From NCBI GenBank assembly GCA_016201105.1, contig JACQDN010000061.1:1-64000 (forward strand): 64,000 nucleotides of DNA, written 5' to 3'. Shown here piece after piece: positions 50,655 to 59,842 of the stretch (position 1 is its first letter; every line of letters starts with the position of its first letter). Source of the DNA: Pseudomonadota bacterium (lineage in GTDB: Bacteria; Pseudomonadota; Alphaproteobacteria; Micropepsales; Micropepsaceae). The notes under the pieces were generated by a model. The model saw only the letters and a program-made list of their open reading frames with translations, was not told the origin of the DNA and searched no databases. Position numbers and translations under genes: made by a program.

Positions 50655-52676
50655 TCAGAAAGAGGGCACCTCTGGATAGGTTTCCAGCACCGGACCCAGC
50701 ACCGTCTTTAATTCCTCCAGCCAGGGCTCGTAGTGCCGCCACTGGTCCATCGACTCGGTAAAGATGGGCTGACGCACCTGTTCGGAGCTCGCCGTGCGCA
50801 CGGCACGCTCATTTTCATAAAATCGCAGGCACTGCTCTTCGAATGGGACCCCGCAATAGGCGAGTAGTTTGTGCACTTCGCCCTCGGGGTCGGCGATCAT
50901 GTTCTCATAGAATACGCGATGGACCTTTCCCGGCAGAACGGTATCGAAATGCGCCATCAGCTCCACATAATCGGCATAGTATCGGCCGAGATCGGCGAGT
51001 TTGTAGGTAAACCCCTGCCCGCGAGCGAAATGCTGCTTGTAGTTGGAGAAACAGCAGCCGAGCGGGTGGCGGCGCGCATCGACGATCTTGGCGTTCGGCA
51101 AAATGAGATGGATCAATCCCACATGCATCCAGTTGTTCGGCATCTTGTCGATGAAGAAGGGCTTGCCGAGCTTTCGCTGGACCCGCGTTTGCGCCAGATA
51201 TTCTTCGCCCAAGACCCTCAGTTGTTCGCCCGGTAGTCCCTCGAGCACGTCGGGATAGGCGGAGACGTCCGCCTTGCGTTTTCTGCCGCTCATGCGCCTG
51301 GTGATGGCAATGATATCCGGCAGCTCCATTGTGCCCTCAACGGCGGAATGACTCGACAGGATTTGCTCAAGCAGAGTTGAGCCCGAGCGCGTAAGACCGA
51401 CGATGAAGATCGGGTCTGGCGCCTTGCAGCCGCTGCCTTGGCGGGAAATGAAGAACTCCCGCGTGAAGAGCGCCATTGCGCGGCTCACTTGCTTGGTGAT
51501 GTCTCGTGCATCGTAGTGGGCGCTGGCTCGGCGCAGTTCATTGCCTTTCTCGTAGTGCGCGAAGGATTCGGCATAGTGGCCGCCGTCTTCCAATGACTTG
51601 CCCAGCGAAAAATGAAGATGCAAGCGATCGTTCTCGCTCAGTCCGGTCTTGACCAACTGGGCCCGCATCGAGTCGATTTCGGCCGGCGTGAATTGAAAGG
51701 TCTTGAGATTGGCGAGACTCCAGTAGGCTTCGCCAAGATGCGGCATGAGCGCGATGCTTTTGCGATAGGCCGCAATCCCGTCGTCGCTACGCCCGACGGT
51801 CTTCAAAACGTGACCGTAGCTCATCCAAGCCTTAGGCTGATTAGGATGGCCTTTCAGAACGCTTTCGTAGCACTCGATTGCTTTGCCGTATTCGCCAATA
51901 CGTCCAAGCGCTGCCGCTTTGAGGCTACGGTAGTTGGGATTGCGGGGATCGCGCTCAAGCAGTTTATCGGCTTGCGCGATTGCCTCCTGGGGTTTGTTGT
52001 GGCGATAAAGTATTGAAGCGTAATTGTGACGCGCGGTCGTGAAACCGGGCGCAAGTTCCACGCATCGCGCGAGAAGTTTCTCCGCATCTTCGAGGCGCCC
52101 CAGTCTGGCGCCGACTTCGGCCAGCATGCGGATCGCGGCGACGTCGGTCGGCTGTCCCTTCAAATAGTCCCGCAGCATCCGTTCGGCGATGGCAAGTTTG
52201 CCTTCGCAAAGGGCATTGGCGGCTTCCAGCAAGCGGGGATCGTCGGCGGAGGCCTGGATGTGGCGCGCATAGGCTTGGTCTGCCGCTTCAGCGTCACCCA
52301 GCAGCGTGTATTCGTCGGCCAGTGCGAGCCACGCGCCCGGCAAGCGCGGACTGAGCCGCACGGCCTTGGACAGAGCTTTGACCGCGTCGCCGCTTTCGCC
52401 CAATTGCGATTGGGCGAGGCCAAGTTCGAAAAGCACCGGGGAAGATTTCGCCTGCGCTGCCGCGAGCGGCACGAGGATATCGCGCGCCTCATTCGCCTTG
52501 CCTTGTGCGCGCAATGCTGTCGCCAGCAGCAGTTGCGCTTCGGGATGATGGGGCACGACTTTCAGAATCTCGCGCGCCTGCTCTTCGGCCATGGACGGCT
52601 CGGCGGCCAGCAGCCGCGCGGTATGCGCCAGCGCCGTCGCGAGCGAGCCAGTCGGTTCTGAAGGTTGGCTAGACAC
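50655..52676 (-). CDS. TPR-repeat sulfotransferase family protein
   Basis: The protein has 673 residues from a GTG at 52676 (VSSQPSEPTGSLATALAHTA). About nine tetratricopeptide repeats (residues 20-400; for example EEYLQ-free units such as PQEAIAQADKLLERDPRNPN) precede a sulfotransferase domain. PIFIVGLTRSGSTLLEQILS is the 5'-phosphosulfate binding loop and DARRHPLGCCFSNYKQ the 3'-phosphate motif. It should transfer sulfate from PAPS, or it may be a related nucleotide-binding protein. It lies 117 bp upstream of the TonB receptor gene, a pairing I recall as frequent. Substrate unknown. Confidence 0.9.
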   Translation of the reverse strand: MSSQPSEPTGSLATALAHTARLLAAEPSMAEEQAREILKVVPHHPEAQLLLATALRAQGKANEARDILVPLAAAQAKSSPVLFELGLAQSQLGESGDAVKALSKAVRLSPRLPGAWLALADEYTLLGDAEAADQAYARHIQASADDPRLLEAANALCEGKLAIAERMLRDYLKGQPTDVAAIRMLAEVGARLGRLEDAEKLLARCVELAPGFTTARHNYASILYRHNKPQEAIAQADKLLERDPRNPNYRSLKAAALGRIGEYGKAIECYESVLKGHPNQPKAWMSYGHVLKTVGRSDDGIAAYRKSIALMPHLGEAYWSLANLKTFQFTPAEIDSMRAQLVKTGLSENDRLHLHFSLGKSLEDGGHYAESFAHYEKGNELRRASAHYDARDITKQVSRAMALFTREFFISRQGSGCKAPDPIFIVGLTRSGSTLLEQILSSHSAVEGTMELPDIIAITRRMSGRKRKADVSAYPDVLEGLPGEQLRVLGEEYLAQTRVQRKLGKPFFIDKMPNNWMHVGLIHLILPNAKIVDARRHPLGCCFSNYKQHFARGQGFTYKLADLGRYYADYVELMAHFDTVLPGKVHRVFYENMIADPEGEVHKLLAYCGVPFEEQCLRFYENERAVRTASSEQVRQPIFTESMDQWRHYEPWLEELKTVLGPVLETYPEVPSF

Positions 52677-52726
52677 CCTGAAACTCTCGGTTGGAGCGCG
52701 ATCAAATCGCCGGTCGGCCGCCAGTG

Positions 52727-53215
52727 TCAACTCGGTGCGCTTAAGCCTCGATTTTGGATTTTGGCGGCCGCGCGTTTCAGGGCCTGGATTTCGTTTTCCA
52801 GCGCGCCGAGGAATCGTGAGCGATCCTCTTTGGTGAAACCGGTATTGTAGGTCTGGTTGCCCGTCGCTTCGCGCAGATGCCGGTGAAGATCGCGCACGCC
52901 GAGCGCCATGCCGATACCGGCTTCGGTAAACGGCTTGCCGCCCGGTCTCAAAACGCGCGCGCCTTGCTTCAGGCAACGCGAGGCGAGCGGGATGTCGGCG
53001 GTGACGGCGATGTCGCCTTCTCCAATATGTTCGACAATCCAGTCATCCGCCGCGTCGGCGCCATCCGCCACCGTCACATGGCGCATCAGCGGATTGGCGC
53101 TGGGGCGCAATCCACCATTGCTGACAATCGTGACCGTGAGATTGTGCCGTGTGGCGACGCGCTCGACCTCGGCTTTCACCGGGCACGCGTCGCCATCGAC
53201 AAAGATTTCCAGCAC
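52727..53215 (-). CDS. DUF188 (YaiI/YqxD family) protein
   Basis: The protein has 162 residues. It begins MLEIFVDGDACPVKAEVERV, the DUF188 signature, then VSNGG, VADGADAADDWIVEHIGEGD and AVTADIPLASRCLKQGARVL. The fold is PIN-like with conserved aspartates, so a nuclease role has been proposed, but function is unproved. It lies 6 bp from the RhlE-like helicase gene on the same strand, and is probably transcribed with it. Confidence 0.93.
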   Translation of the reverse strand: MLEIFVDGDACPVKAEVERVATRHNLTVTIVSNGGLRPSANPLMRHVTVADGADAADDWIVEHIGEGDIAVTADIPLASRCLKQGARVLRPGGKPFTEAGIGMALGVRDLHRHLREATGNQTYNTGFTKEDRSRFLGALENEIQALKRAAAKIQNRGLSAPS

Positions 53216-53221
53216 GCTCGC

Positions 53222-54475
53222 TTAAGCCGCTTGCCTGCTGCGGTTGTTCTTGTTGCGGCCGCGGTGAAACGGGCGCTTGCGCTTGTAGACCGACGGATCG
53301 GGCTGGCGCGCTTCCTTCTTGGCTTGCGGCGTATGCATTGAAGCGGGGCGTTCGCCGACGACTGTCAGTTGGCGCTTGGTCAATTTCTCGATGTCGCGCA
53401 GGAAACCGCGCTCCGAGGCATCGCAGAACGACAGCGCGATGCCTTCCGCGCCGGCACGCGCGGTGCGGCCGATGCGGTGGACGTAGCTTTCCGGCTCGTT
53501 CGGCAATTCGAAATTGATGACGTGCGAGACGCCGTCGACGTCGATGCCGCGCGCGGCGATGTCGGTCGCCACCAGCACGCGCGCCTCGCCGGAACGGAAG
53601 CGTTCGAGCGCCCGCTGGCGCGCATTCTGCGATTTGTTGCCGTGGATCGCATCGGCGCTGATGCCCGAACGGTCCAGATGATCGCTGACGCGATTGGCGT
53701 GATTCTTGGTGCGGGTGAACACCATGACGCGGCTCAGCGCCGGATCTTTCAGCAGATCGACCAGCAGAGCGCGCTTCTGCGCCGTCTCCACGTGGAAAAC
53801 GCGCTGCTCGACACGGTCCACCGTGATCTGTTCCGGGGTCACTTCCACGCGCACCGGCTGATGCAGCATTTCTGCGGCCAGATGCGCGACATCGTTCGGC
53901 ATCGTCGCGGAGAACAGCAACGATTGGCGCTTCTTGGGCAGCATCGCCACGATTCTGCGCACGTCGCGGATGAAGCCCATGTCGAGCATGCGGTCGGCTT
54001 CGTCGAGCACGAAGTAGCGAACTTCATCCAGGCGCACATGGCGCTGGTTGATGAGGTCGAGCAAGCGGCCGGGCGTGGCGACAAGAATGTCGACGCCGCG
54101 GGACATCGCCTTGATCTGCTGCGGCTGACCGACGCCGCCCAGGATGACGGTCTGGCGCAGGCCGGAATGACGGCCATAGGTCGCAAAGCTCTCGGCAATC
54201 TGCACCGCAAGCTCGCGCGTGGGCGCCAGAACCAGCGCATGGCACGCCTTGGGGCTCACCGGCTGTTGCGGTTTTCCAAGCTTTTGCAAAATCGGAAGCG
54301 CGAACGCTGCCGTCTTGCCTGTTCCGGTCTGGGCAATGCCGAGCAGATCGCGCCCCTGCAAGAGGAGTGGAATGGCCTGCGCCTGGATGGGCGTCGGATG
54401 GGTGTAGTTTTCGGCCGCAAGCGCGCGGCAAAGCGGCTCGGAGACCCCGAGCTGGGCAAATGAAAGTTCACTCAC
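53222..54475 (-). CDS. DEAD-box RNA helicase, RhlE-like
   Basis: The protein has 417 residues from a GTG at 54475; AAGGAA sits about 9 bp upstream. All DEAD motifs are visible: Q motif (FAQLGV...[10 protein letters not shown]), [64 protein letters not shown] and [12 protein letters not shown]. The tail is basic ([20 protein letters not shown]), which helps RNA binding. RhlE helicases remodel rRNA and mRNA, often in the cold. A perfect hairpin ATGCGCC/GGCGCAT (54493-54510) lies in the leader. Confidence 0.94.
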   Translation of the reverse strand: MSELSFAQLGVSEPLCRALAAENYTHPTPIQAQAIPLLLQGRDLLGIAQTGTGKTAAFALPILQKLGKPQQPVSPKACHALVLAPTRELAVQIAESFATYGRHSGLRQTVILGGVGQPQQIKAMSRGVDILVATPGRLLDLINQRHVRLDEVRYFVLDEADRMLDMGFIRDVRRIVAMLPKKRQSLLFSATMPNDVAHLAAEMLHQPVRVEVTPEQITVDRVEQRVFHVETAQKRALLVDLLKDPALSRVMVFTRTKNHANRVSDHLDRSGISADAIHGNKSQNARQRALERFRSGEARVLVATDIAARGIDVDGVSHVINFELPNEPESYVHRIGRTARAGAEGIALSFCDASERGFLRDIEKLTKRQLTVVGERPASMHTPQAKKEARQPDPSVYKRKRPFHRGRNKNNRSRQAA

Positions 54476-54740
54476 TGAAAAAGATTCCTTATGCGCCGGA
54501 CGGCGCATGTCACCAGACATGCAAACGCCATGGAGCGGTTGACCGCCTTCCACGCGCACCTGGAGACAACGGAGGTTATTACGAGAACATCACCGAGATG
54601 ACTGCTGCCGAAGCGAGCTTGTCGCGCGATCCCGGGAAATCTATGAGCCGCTATTGAGGCATTGCGGGACAAAAGTCAACCCTACAAGGCGGATCTAGCT
54701 CATCTGGTAGACTAGGCGGGGCTTGAGCGAGGGATGCATC

Positions 54741-55574
54741 GTGAAACATCTGAAGACCTTAACATCCGTCCAACCGAGGCAACTATCCATGCTGACAAGC
54801 TTCAGCATGGTTTTGGCCGTACTTTTCGTTGCCAACCCAGCGCGCGCAGTGTTCGTAGTTCCTGCGCATTCGCTTGGGTGTTATGGCGACGACGGCCATC
54901 TCTATAATTCGCAGAGTCCCGACGTGCCGCTACCCATCGCGCGCAGTTTCGAGGGCCGCGGAAGCGTGCTCACCTTTCGCACTTGCGTCGACCCGGATGA
55001 GAATACGCATTATTTCGTCCGCGAGCCTCGCCCCGTCCGCAACGGAATTTGCCGAATATTCGAGCATGAGCTGTTTCCGGGAACAGGGCGAGATATCGAG
55101 GCTGTCGAGACGCAGTACCCTGGCGGCCTTGATTCGTCCTTAAAGTTACGAGGGTGGAAAGATTGGCCGCCACAAGCATGGGTCGAACGCCACTATACCC
55201 CCCAATCCCGGATACTCGCTCAAGAGGGTGAAAACGAGTGCCCTCCGGGTGACGACAAACGCTACATATCGGTGGGCGCGCTAACCGACGGAATGTTGAA
55301 AGCTTTCTACCAACTTTGGCATCGCGCGACGGACTCACCGGAATCCTTCGACAAGGTGTTCCCCAGTTCGATCCCTTATGACGAGGCTCGTCAGCAATTG
55401 CGGAACGAGCTATTCACCCAAGGGCACGAGCGGCCAACTGTTGGGATACTAGATTGTCACGAGGACAACCCGGCTTATTGCACCGCTTATCTCAGCAACG
55501 TGCTTGAGATGGAGTTCGATTTTACCGATCAGGGACTCACGATAACCAATTTGAGGCGCTCAATCGTCATTTGA
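54741..55574 (+). CDS. Secreted protein of unknown function
   Basis: The protein has 277 residues from a GTG at 54741, with GAGGGA 7 bp upstream. The signal sequence is long (VKHLKTLTSVQPRQLSMLTS, then the core FSMVLAVLFVANPARA). The mature part has six or more cysteines (SLGCYGDDG, RTCVDPDENT, GICRIFEH, NECPPGDDK, ILDCHEDNPAYCTAYLS) and probably folds in the periplasm with disulfides. I do not recognise a named family. It sits between the helicase and the DUF1153 gene, both on the other strand. Confidence 0.6.
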   Translation: MKHLKTLTSVQPRQLSMLTSFSMVLAVLFVANPARAVFVVPAHSLGCYGDDGHLYNSQSPDVPLPIARSFEGRGSVLTFRTCVDPDENTHYFVREPRPVRNGICRIFEHELFPGTGRDIEAVETQYPGGLDSSLKLRGWKDWPPQAWVERHYTPQSRILAQEGENECPPGDDKRYISVGALTDGMLKAFYQLWHRATDSPESFDKVFPSSIPYDEARQQLRNELFTQGHERPTVGILDCHEDNPAYCTAYLSNVLEMEFDFTDQGLTITNLRRSIVI

Positions 55575-55608
55575 GGCCCGACTCAGCCTAGCGTCGACGT
55601 TGTCAGCT

Positions 55609-55884
55609 TTAATGCCGCGTCTGGCGGTATAGCTGCGCCCGAGTTGCCCGCAGGCCCGAAAGGCCGAAGCGCTCGATAGCCCTTTGCCACGACAAAAATT
55701 CCTCGACCGTCAGCGCGTAGCGCCCGCAAGCTTCGTCCAGACTCAAGATACCGTTGTGCACCGCGCTGACGACTTGGGCTTTGCGGCTCGGCACCCAGCG
55801 CGTCACGCCGGCCGGAGGAAGATCGGCCGATCTTGCGGGTTGCTTCAGTTCGTAAAGTTGCGCGGACGATTTTTGGATGGCCAT
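55609..55884 (-). CDS. DUF1153 protein, SciP-like helix-turn-helix regulator
   Basis: The protein has 91 residues from the ATG at 55884. DLPPAGVTRWVPSRKAQVVS, AVHNGILSLDEACGRYALTV and EEFLSWQRAIERFGLSGLRA match DUF1153, whose best-known member SciP of Caulobacter (93 residues) binds DNA and restrains CtrA-controlled transcription during the cell cycle. The fold is a trp-repressor-like HTH. The SRKAQVV where Caulobacter has RRKAEVV indicates a divergent copy. I cannot tell whether this is the SciP orthologue or a paralogue because no other copy is visible here. Confidence 0.85.
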   Translation of the reverse strand: MAIQKSSAQLYELKQPARSADLPPAGVTRWVPSRKAQVVSAVHNGILSLDEACGRYALTVEEFLSWQRAIERFGLSGLRATRAQLYRQTRH

Positions 55885-56011
55885 GGCGTACTCCCAGCGG
55901 TGTCTGGGAGCCTTAATTCGCAGCTTCGCGAAGCGTTCCAACCGGCGCGCGGCTCGATATGAAAGCCTTAATACGCGCTCACCAATCCAACGAACCTATG
56001 ATTCAAATTTT

Positions 56012-57259
56012 CTATTCGCTGGCGAGCGTGCCGCCGATTTGTGCCTTTTTGACCGAAGCCTGCACGAGAGGAATCGCGAAATCGGCAAGCGGCTTCATCC
56101 AAACCTTGCGGTTCAGCGCCGCCTCGATGAACGGTTTCAATTCGGCACGCTTCTTGGCCTCGCGCCCCGCCGCCGCGCCTTTGAACTCCGGCATGACGGT
56201 TTGCGCGAAAAGTTCCAGCGAGGCGCAGATATCGTCGTGCTTGTTGCGGCCCGCCTGCTGCAGGAAAATTACCTGATCGACGCCAGCCTCTTCCAGCGCA
56301 TGCAGGTGCGCGCGCATGTCGTCCGGCGTGCCGATGCCGGCACTGCGCACGCCCTCGCCGGCAGCAGCTGCAACAAGTTCCTCCGTGCGGTTGCCGCGCT
56401 TGGCGAGATATTCGCCCCACAAATTCGTGCGCCCGGGCACCGTGTCAGGCGCCACCAGCGCGTTGAGCGCGTAGCCGAAGAATTCAAAGCCTTCGTGGCC
56501 GCGCCGGATCGCTTCGCCGCGGTCTTTGTGAATGGAAAACGACGACACCATAGCGATGTTGGCGTTCACCGTGTGGCCCAGCGGCACACAGGCCTCCGAT
56601 TTGATGATGCCGTAATAGATTTCGGACCAGGTGCGCGCCTCTTGCGGATCGACGAATGAGAAAGCGAGCGCGCCCAAACCCAAAGACGCGGCGAGCTTGA
56701 TGGTGTCGCGATTGGTGCAGGCGATCCACATGGGAGGATGCGGTTTCTGCACCGGCTTGGGCAGCACGTTGCGGCACGGCATGGAGAAATACTTGCCTTC
56801 GAAACCGGGATAGGGATCGAGCGCCATCATGTTGGCGATCTGCTCGCCGGCCTCCAGCGACATGGCGCGTTTTTCTTTCGCCGGAATCTTGAAGCCGCCG
56901 AGTTCGAGGCGCGTGGCGCCTTCGCCGATGCCGAATTCGACCCGGCCATCGGAGAGAATGTCGAGTGTGGCCAAGCACTCCGCCGTGCGCGCGGGGTGAT
57001 TGTAGTTCGGAATGACCTGGCGGATGCCGTGGCCTAGCCGGATGCTCTTTGTGCGTCCCGCGGCCGCGGCCAGAAACACTTCCGGCGCCGAGGAATGGGA
57101 ATATTCGTCGAGAAAATGATGTTCGACTTCCCACGCATAATCGTAGCCGAGCCGGTCGGCCAGAACGACCTGTTCCAATGCCTGATGAAAAAGCCGGTGT
57201 TCATCGCCGGGCCGCCAAGGTTTCGGCAACTGCATTTCATAGAAGACACCAAAGCGCAT
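56012..57259 (-). CDS. LLM-class flavin-dependent monooxygenase (luciferase-like)
   Basis: The protein has 415 residues. [15 protein letters not shown], then [60 protein letters not shown] and [20 protein letters not shown] define the luciferase-like (beta/alpha)8 family that uses reduced FMN (or F420 in actinobacteria). It should insert oxygen into an unknown substrate. A flavin reductase is not seen nearby. It is divergent from the 2OG-Fe dioxygenase gene, 68 bp apart, and belongs to a cluster of oxidative enzymes with the dioxygenase and the CYP153. Confidence 0.92.
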   Translation of the reverse strand: MRFGVFYEMQLPKPWRPGDEHRLFHQALEQVVLADRLGYDYAWEVEHHFLDEYSHSSAPEVFLAAAAGRTKSIRLGHGIRQVIPNYNHPARTAECLATLDILSDGRVEFGIGEGATRLELGGFKIPAKEKRAMSLEAGEQIANMMALDPYPGFEGKYFSMPCRNVLPKPVQKPHPPMWIACTNRDTIKLAASLGLGALAFSFVDPQEARTWSEIYYGIIKSEACVPLGHTVNANIAMVSSFSIHKDRGEAIRRGHEGFEFFGYALNALVAPDTVPGRTNLWGEYLAKRGNRTEELVAAAAGEGVRSAGIGTPDDMRAHLHALEEAGVDQVIFLQQAGRNKHDDICASLELFAQTVMPEFKGAAAGREAKKRAELKPFIEAALNRKVWMKPLADFAIPLVQASVKKAQIGGTLASE

Positions 57260-57327
57260 CGCCCCACCCGTTCCAGTTCTTCGTTGCCGTCATTGCACCA
57301 GAGGCGGCTTGCGCGTTCAATGGGCGG

Positions 57328-58323
57328 ATGGACCAATCGCTGCCGGTGATCGACATGGCGCCGCTCTTCGACGAGCGCGATACGGCGGCGCGTGCGGACG
57401 TGGCGCGCGCGATTGAGCAGGCGTGCCGAGATACCGGGTTTTTCTATGTGGCGGGTCATGGCATCGCGCCAGTCCTCTTGGCCAGGCTCGACACGCTCAG
57501 CCGCCGTTTCTTCGCACTGCCGCACGCGGAAAAGATGAAGATCGCCATGGCGCATGGCGGGCGGGCGTGGCGCGGTTATTTTCCCGTCGGCGGTGAACTG
57601 ACCTCGGGCAAACCGGACCTGAAGGAAGGCATTTATTTCGGCAGCGAATTGCCCGCGAACGATCGTCGCGTGCGTGCAGGACTTCCTTTGCACGGCGCGA
57701 ATCTGTTTCCGCTACAAGTGCCGGAATTGCGAAGCGTGGTTCTCGACTACCTCGAGGCCAATACGCGCGCCGCACACGCGCTGATGGAAGGTATCGCCCT
57801 CAGCCTTGGCCTTGAAGCCGGTTATTTTCGCGAACGCTACACGTCCGATCCCACGATTCTCTTCCGCATCTTCCATTACCCGAGCAGCGCGCCGTCGTCC
57901 GAGCAATGGGGCGTCGGCGAGCACACCGACTACGGTCTGCTCACGCTGCTGGCGCAAGACGACGCCGGCGGGTTGCAGGTGAAATCGACGCGCGGCTGGA
58001 TCGCGGCGCCACCGATTCCCGGCACGCTGATCTGCAATCTCGGCGACATGCTGGACCGGCTGACCGGCGGCTGGTTTCGCTCTACGCCGCATCGCGCCAA
58101 GAACGTCAGCGGGCGCGGACGCCTGTCGTTTCCGTTCTTTTTCGACCCGGGATTCGACGCGGAGATCGTGCCGCTGCCCGAACACGCAGCCCATCTCGAT
58201 GACGACCGCGAGAGCCGCTGGGACAAGGAAAGCGTGCACGACTTCAGTGGGACCTATGGCGACTACCTGCTCGGGAAAGTTTCGAAAGTGTTTCCCGAAC
58301 TGAAGCGCGAAGTGATTACATAA
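57328..58323 (+). CDS. Isopenicillin-N-synthase-like 2-oxoglutarate/Fe(II) dioxygenase
   Basis: The protein has 331 residues from the ATG at 57328 ([20 protein letters not shown]). DIOX_N region first, then the 2OG-Fe(II) domain with iron ligands HTD in [12 protein letters not shown] and the distal His in [18 protein letters not shown] contains the arginine-x-serine pair that binds 2-oxoglutarate. The GGLQVK block is typical. Members hydroxylate, oxidise or ring-close small molecules in the cytoplasm. A degenerate copy of the last 25 codons of such a gene is found at 59175-59245. Confidence 0.92.
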   Translation: MDQSLPVIDMAPLFDERDTAARADVARAIEQACRDTGFFYVAGHGIAPVLLARLDTLSRRFFALPHAEKMKIAMAHGGRAWRGYFPVGGELTSGKPDLKEGIYFGSELPANDRRVRAGLPLHGANLFPLQVPELRSVVLDYLEANTRAAHALMEGIALSLGLEAGYFRERYTSDPTILFRIFHYPSSAPSSEQWGVGEHTDYGLLTLLAQDDAGGLQVKSTRGWIAAPPIPGTLICNLGDMLDRLTGGWFRSTPHRAKNVSGRGRLSFPFFFDPGFDAEIVPLPEHAAHLDDDRESRWDKESVHDFSGTYGDYLLGKVSKVFPELKREVIT

Positions 58324-58332
58324 CGCACAAAA

Positions 58333-58479
58333 TCACCTCCCCCTCGTGGGGAGGTCGAAAAATCCAGAGCGCAGCGAAGGATTTTTCGGGTGAGGGGAGG
58401 CCTCACCATTAAGTTCTATTCTTACCCCTCACCCGAAATTTGCGTTCCGCAAATTTCGACCTCCCCACGAGGGGGAGGT
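58333..58479. repeat. Palindromic repeat family B, copy 2
   Basis: Arms TCACCTCCCCCTCGTGGGGA and CCCACGAGGGGGAGGT enclose AAAAATCC...GGATTTTTCGGGTGAG and the partner CTCACCCGAAATTTGCG...GCAAATTTCG. The structure matches 29462-29610 and is closely related to family A. It begins 9 bp after the stop of the dioxygenase gene. Confidence 0.85.
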
Positions 58480-58535
58480 AATAACTGCATGCAAAATCGC
58501 TTCGCGTCCCGCCCAACCGAATTGAGGAGCCCGTG

Positions 58536-59168
58536 ATGTCAGAGTTTCCGAAAGACATCTACACCGAACCTTCGAATGTCGATGTCGACACGCTGGCAAA
58601 CCTGGGTCCGTTGCGCGGTCTCGCCGGGATCTGGGAAGGAACAAAGGGGCTCGACATCAACCCAAAGGCGCAAGGCCCCGAGCAGCAGATCTATGTGGAG
58701 CACATGGAACTGCAGCCCATCGATCCGCAAACCAACGGTCCGCAACTCTTCTACGGATTGCGCTATGCAACGCGTGTCGTGAAGCCGGGCCAGGTCGAGA
58801 CCTATCATGACCAGGTGGGCTATTGGCTTTGGGAGCCGGCCACCGGCACGGTCATTCATTCCCTCGCCATCCCGCGCGCACAAGTGGCGCTTGCCGTCGG
58901 CCAGGCAACGGCGGACGCCACGAGTTTCGAAGTGGCCGCGACGCGCGGCGCGACCGCCTATGGAATTTGCTCGACGCCGTTCCTGGAACACGCCTTCCGC
59001 ACCGATTCCTTCCGCATAAAGGTGACGGTCAATCCGGACGGAACGTGGTCTTACTTCGAAGACACGGTGCTAATCATTCCGGGGCGCGAGGAACCGTTCC
59101 ACCACACCGACCGCAATACGTTGACGCGCATTGCCGCGCCGACGCCAAATCCGCTGGCAAGAATCTGA
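58536..59168 (+). CDS. Nitrobindin-like heme-binding beta-barrel protein (FABP-like family)
   Basis: The protein has 210 residues from the ATG at 58536, or 211 from the GTG just before; GAGGAG precedes both. LGPLRGLAGIWEGTKGLDIN shows the GxWxGxG-type motif of nitrobindins (here G-I-W-E-G-T-K-G), and the barrel strands HMELQPIDPQTN, ETYHDQVGYWLWEPATGTVI and the VNPDGTWSYFEDTVL segment follow. The distal HTDRNTLTRI end carries the likely heme-proximal His region. It may bind heme and react with NO or peroxynitrite; it may instead bind a lipid. The start choice does not change the fold. Confidence 0.82.
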   Translation: MSEFPKDIYTEPSNVDVDTLANLGPLRGLAGIWEGTKGLDINPKAQGPEQQIYVEHMELQPIDPQTNGPQLFYGLRYATRVVKPGQVETYHDQVGYWLWEPATGTVIHSLAIPRAQVALAVGQATADATSFEVAATRGATAYGICSTPFLEHAFRTDSFRIKVTVNPDGTWSYFEDTVLIIPGREEPFHHTDRNTLTRIAAPTPNPLARI

Positions 59169-59174
59169 GAAAGA

Positions 59175-59245
59175 ATTTCGCGATTATCTGCTGACCAAGA
59201 CCTCGAAAAGCGTTTCCTCAACTGAAGCGGGGCAGTTTCGTAATT
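59175..59245 (+). pseudogene. Degenerate 3' end of a 2OG-Fe dioxygenase gene
   Basis: Directly after the nitrobindin-like stop the sequence reads FRDYLLTKTSK, then with a one-base shift KAFPQLKRGSFVILD. This matches the end of the dioxygenase at 57328-58323 ([20 protein letters not shown]) over about 25 residues. The frame is broken by one extra base and there is no upstream part. It is a relic of a second, related gene, or of an earlier arrangement of this one before the nitrobindin-like gene and the repeat came between. Confidence 0.75.
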
Positions 59246-59260
59246 CTGGATCAGCCGCGA

Positions 59261-59839
59261 TCAATTGAGCAACATTCTCAGCAACCTCTTCCAAAATGGC
59301 ACTTCTCTTGTTGGACCAAGGACCTTGGTCGATATATCCCATCCACGCGAGGCCTCAGCGTCACATAGAAACTGCATCACCCTTTCGGTAAGGTCTTCGT
59401 TTGAGAAAAGCGCATACGTATACGAGTCATGGTAAGGCCACGGTCCGCCAACACGATTCCAATTTTCGGTTTGAATGAGCAGCACTAGCGTTTGATTGTC
59501 GCGAACCAGTATTTGAGCGGGAGGGTGTCGATCCGTGATATCCAATGCGTTCCAAGCAACAAGGAAATCGTCTCGCTGCACGCTCGCGCCATCGTGCCCG
59601 ACAATTTCGATTTGCAGACTGGGTTGGTAGAGCGTCGCAAATTCAAGGACCCGAAGCCAAAGAGCTTCGTCGAAATACATATCTACCGAATCGGATCGGC
59701 AGGTTTCTTGTATCACCGCGAACCGACGTGTCAGACCGGCCAACGTGACCTGCTTCGGGACCCGGCAAGCCGGATCAAACCCAACGACAAATCGAACTTC
59801 AGTTCTTATCGCGGACAAGGATTTCGCGATCGCCCCCAA
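59261..59839 (-). CDS. Hypothetical cytoplasmic protein
   Basis: The protein has 192 residues with no signal or membrane segment. It contains an acidic and aromatic middle (VDMYFDEALWLRVLEFATLY, ENWNRVGGPWPYHDSYTYAL) and a basic end (FWKRLLRMLLN). I do not recognise a family. Its composition is less GC-rich than the flanking genes, which suggests recent arrival. It lies 4 bp from the CYP153 stop on the same strand, so it would be downstream of it in the same transcript if they are joined. Confidence 0.55.
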   Translation of the reverse strand: MGAIAKSLSAIRTEVRFVVGFDPACRVPKQVTLAGLTRRFAVIQETCRSDSVDMYFDEALWLRVLEFATLYQPSLQIEIVGHDGASVQRDDFLVAWNALDITDRHPPAQILVRDNQTLVLLIQTENWNRVGGPWPYHDSYTYALFSNEDLTERVMQFLCDAEASRGWDISTKVLGPTREVPFWKRLLRMLLN

Positions 59840-59842
59840 ATA

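Noticed and set aside
54693-54716. TAGCTCATCTGGTAGACTAG resembles a tRNA D-arm
   Set aside because: No anticodon arm, T-arm or CCA end follows within 80 bp, and the acceptor 5' strand is not recognisable. It is too short to call a tRNA relic.
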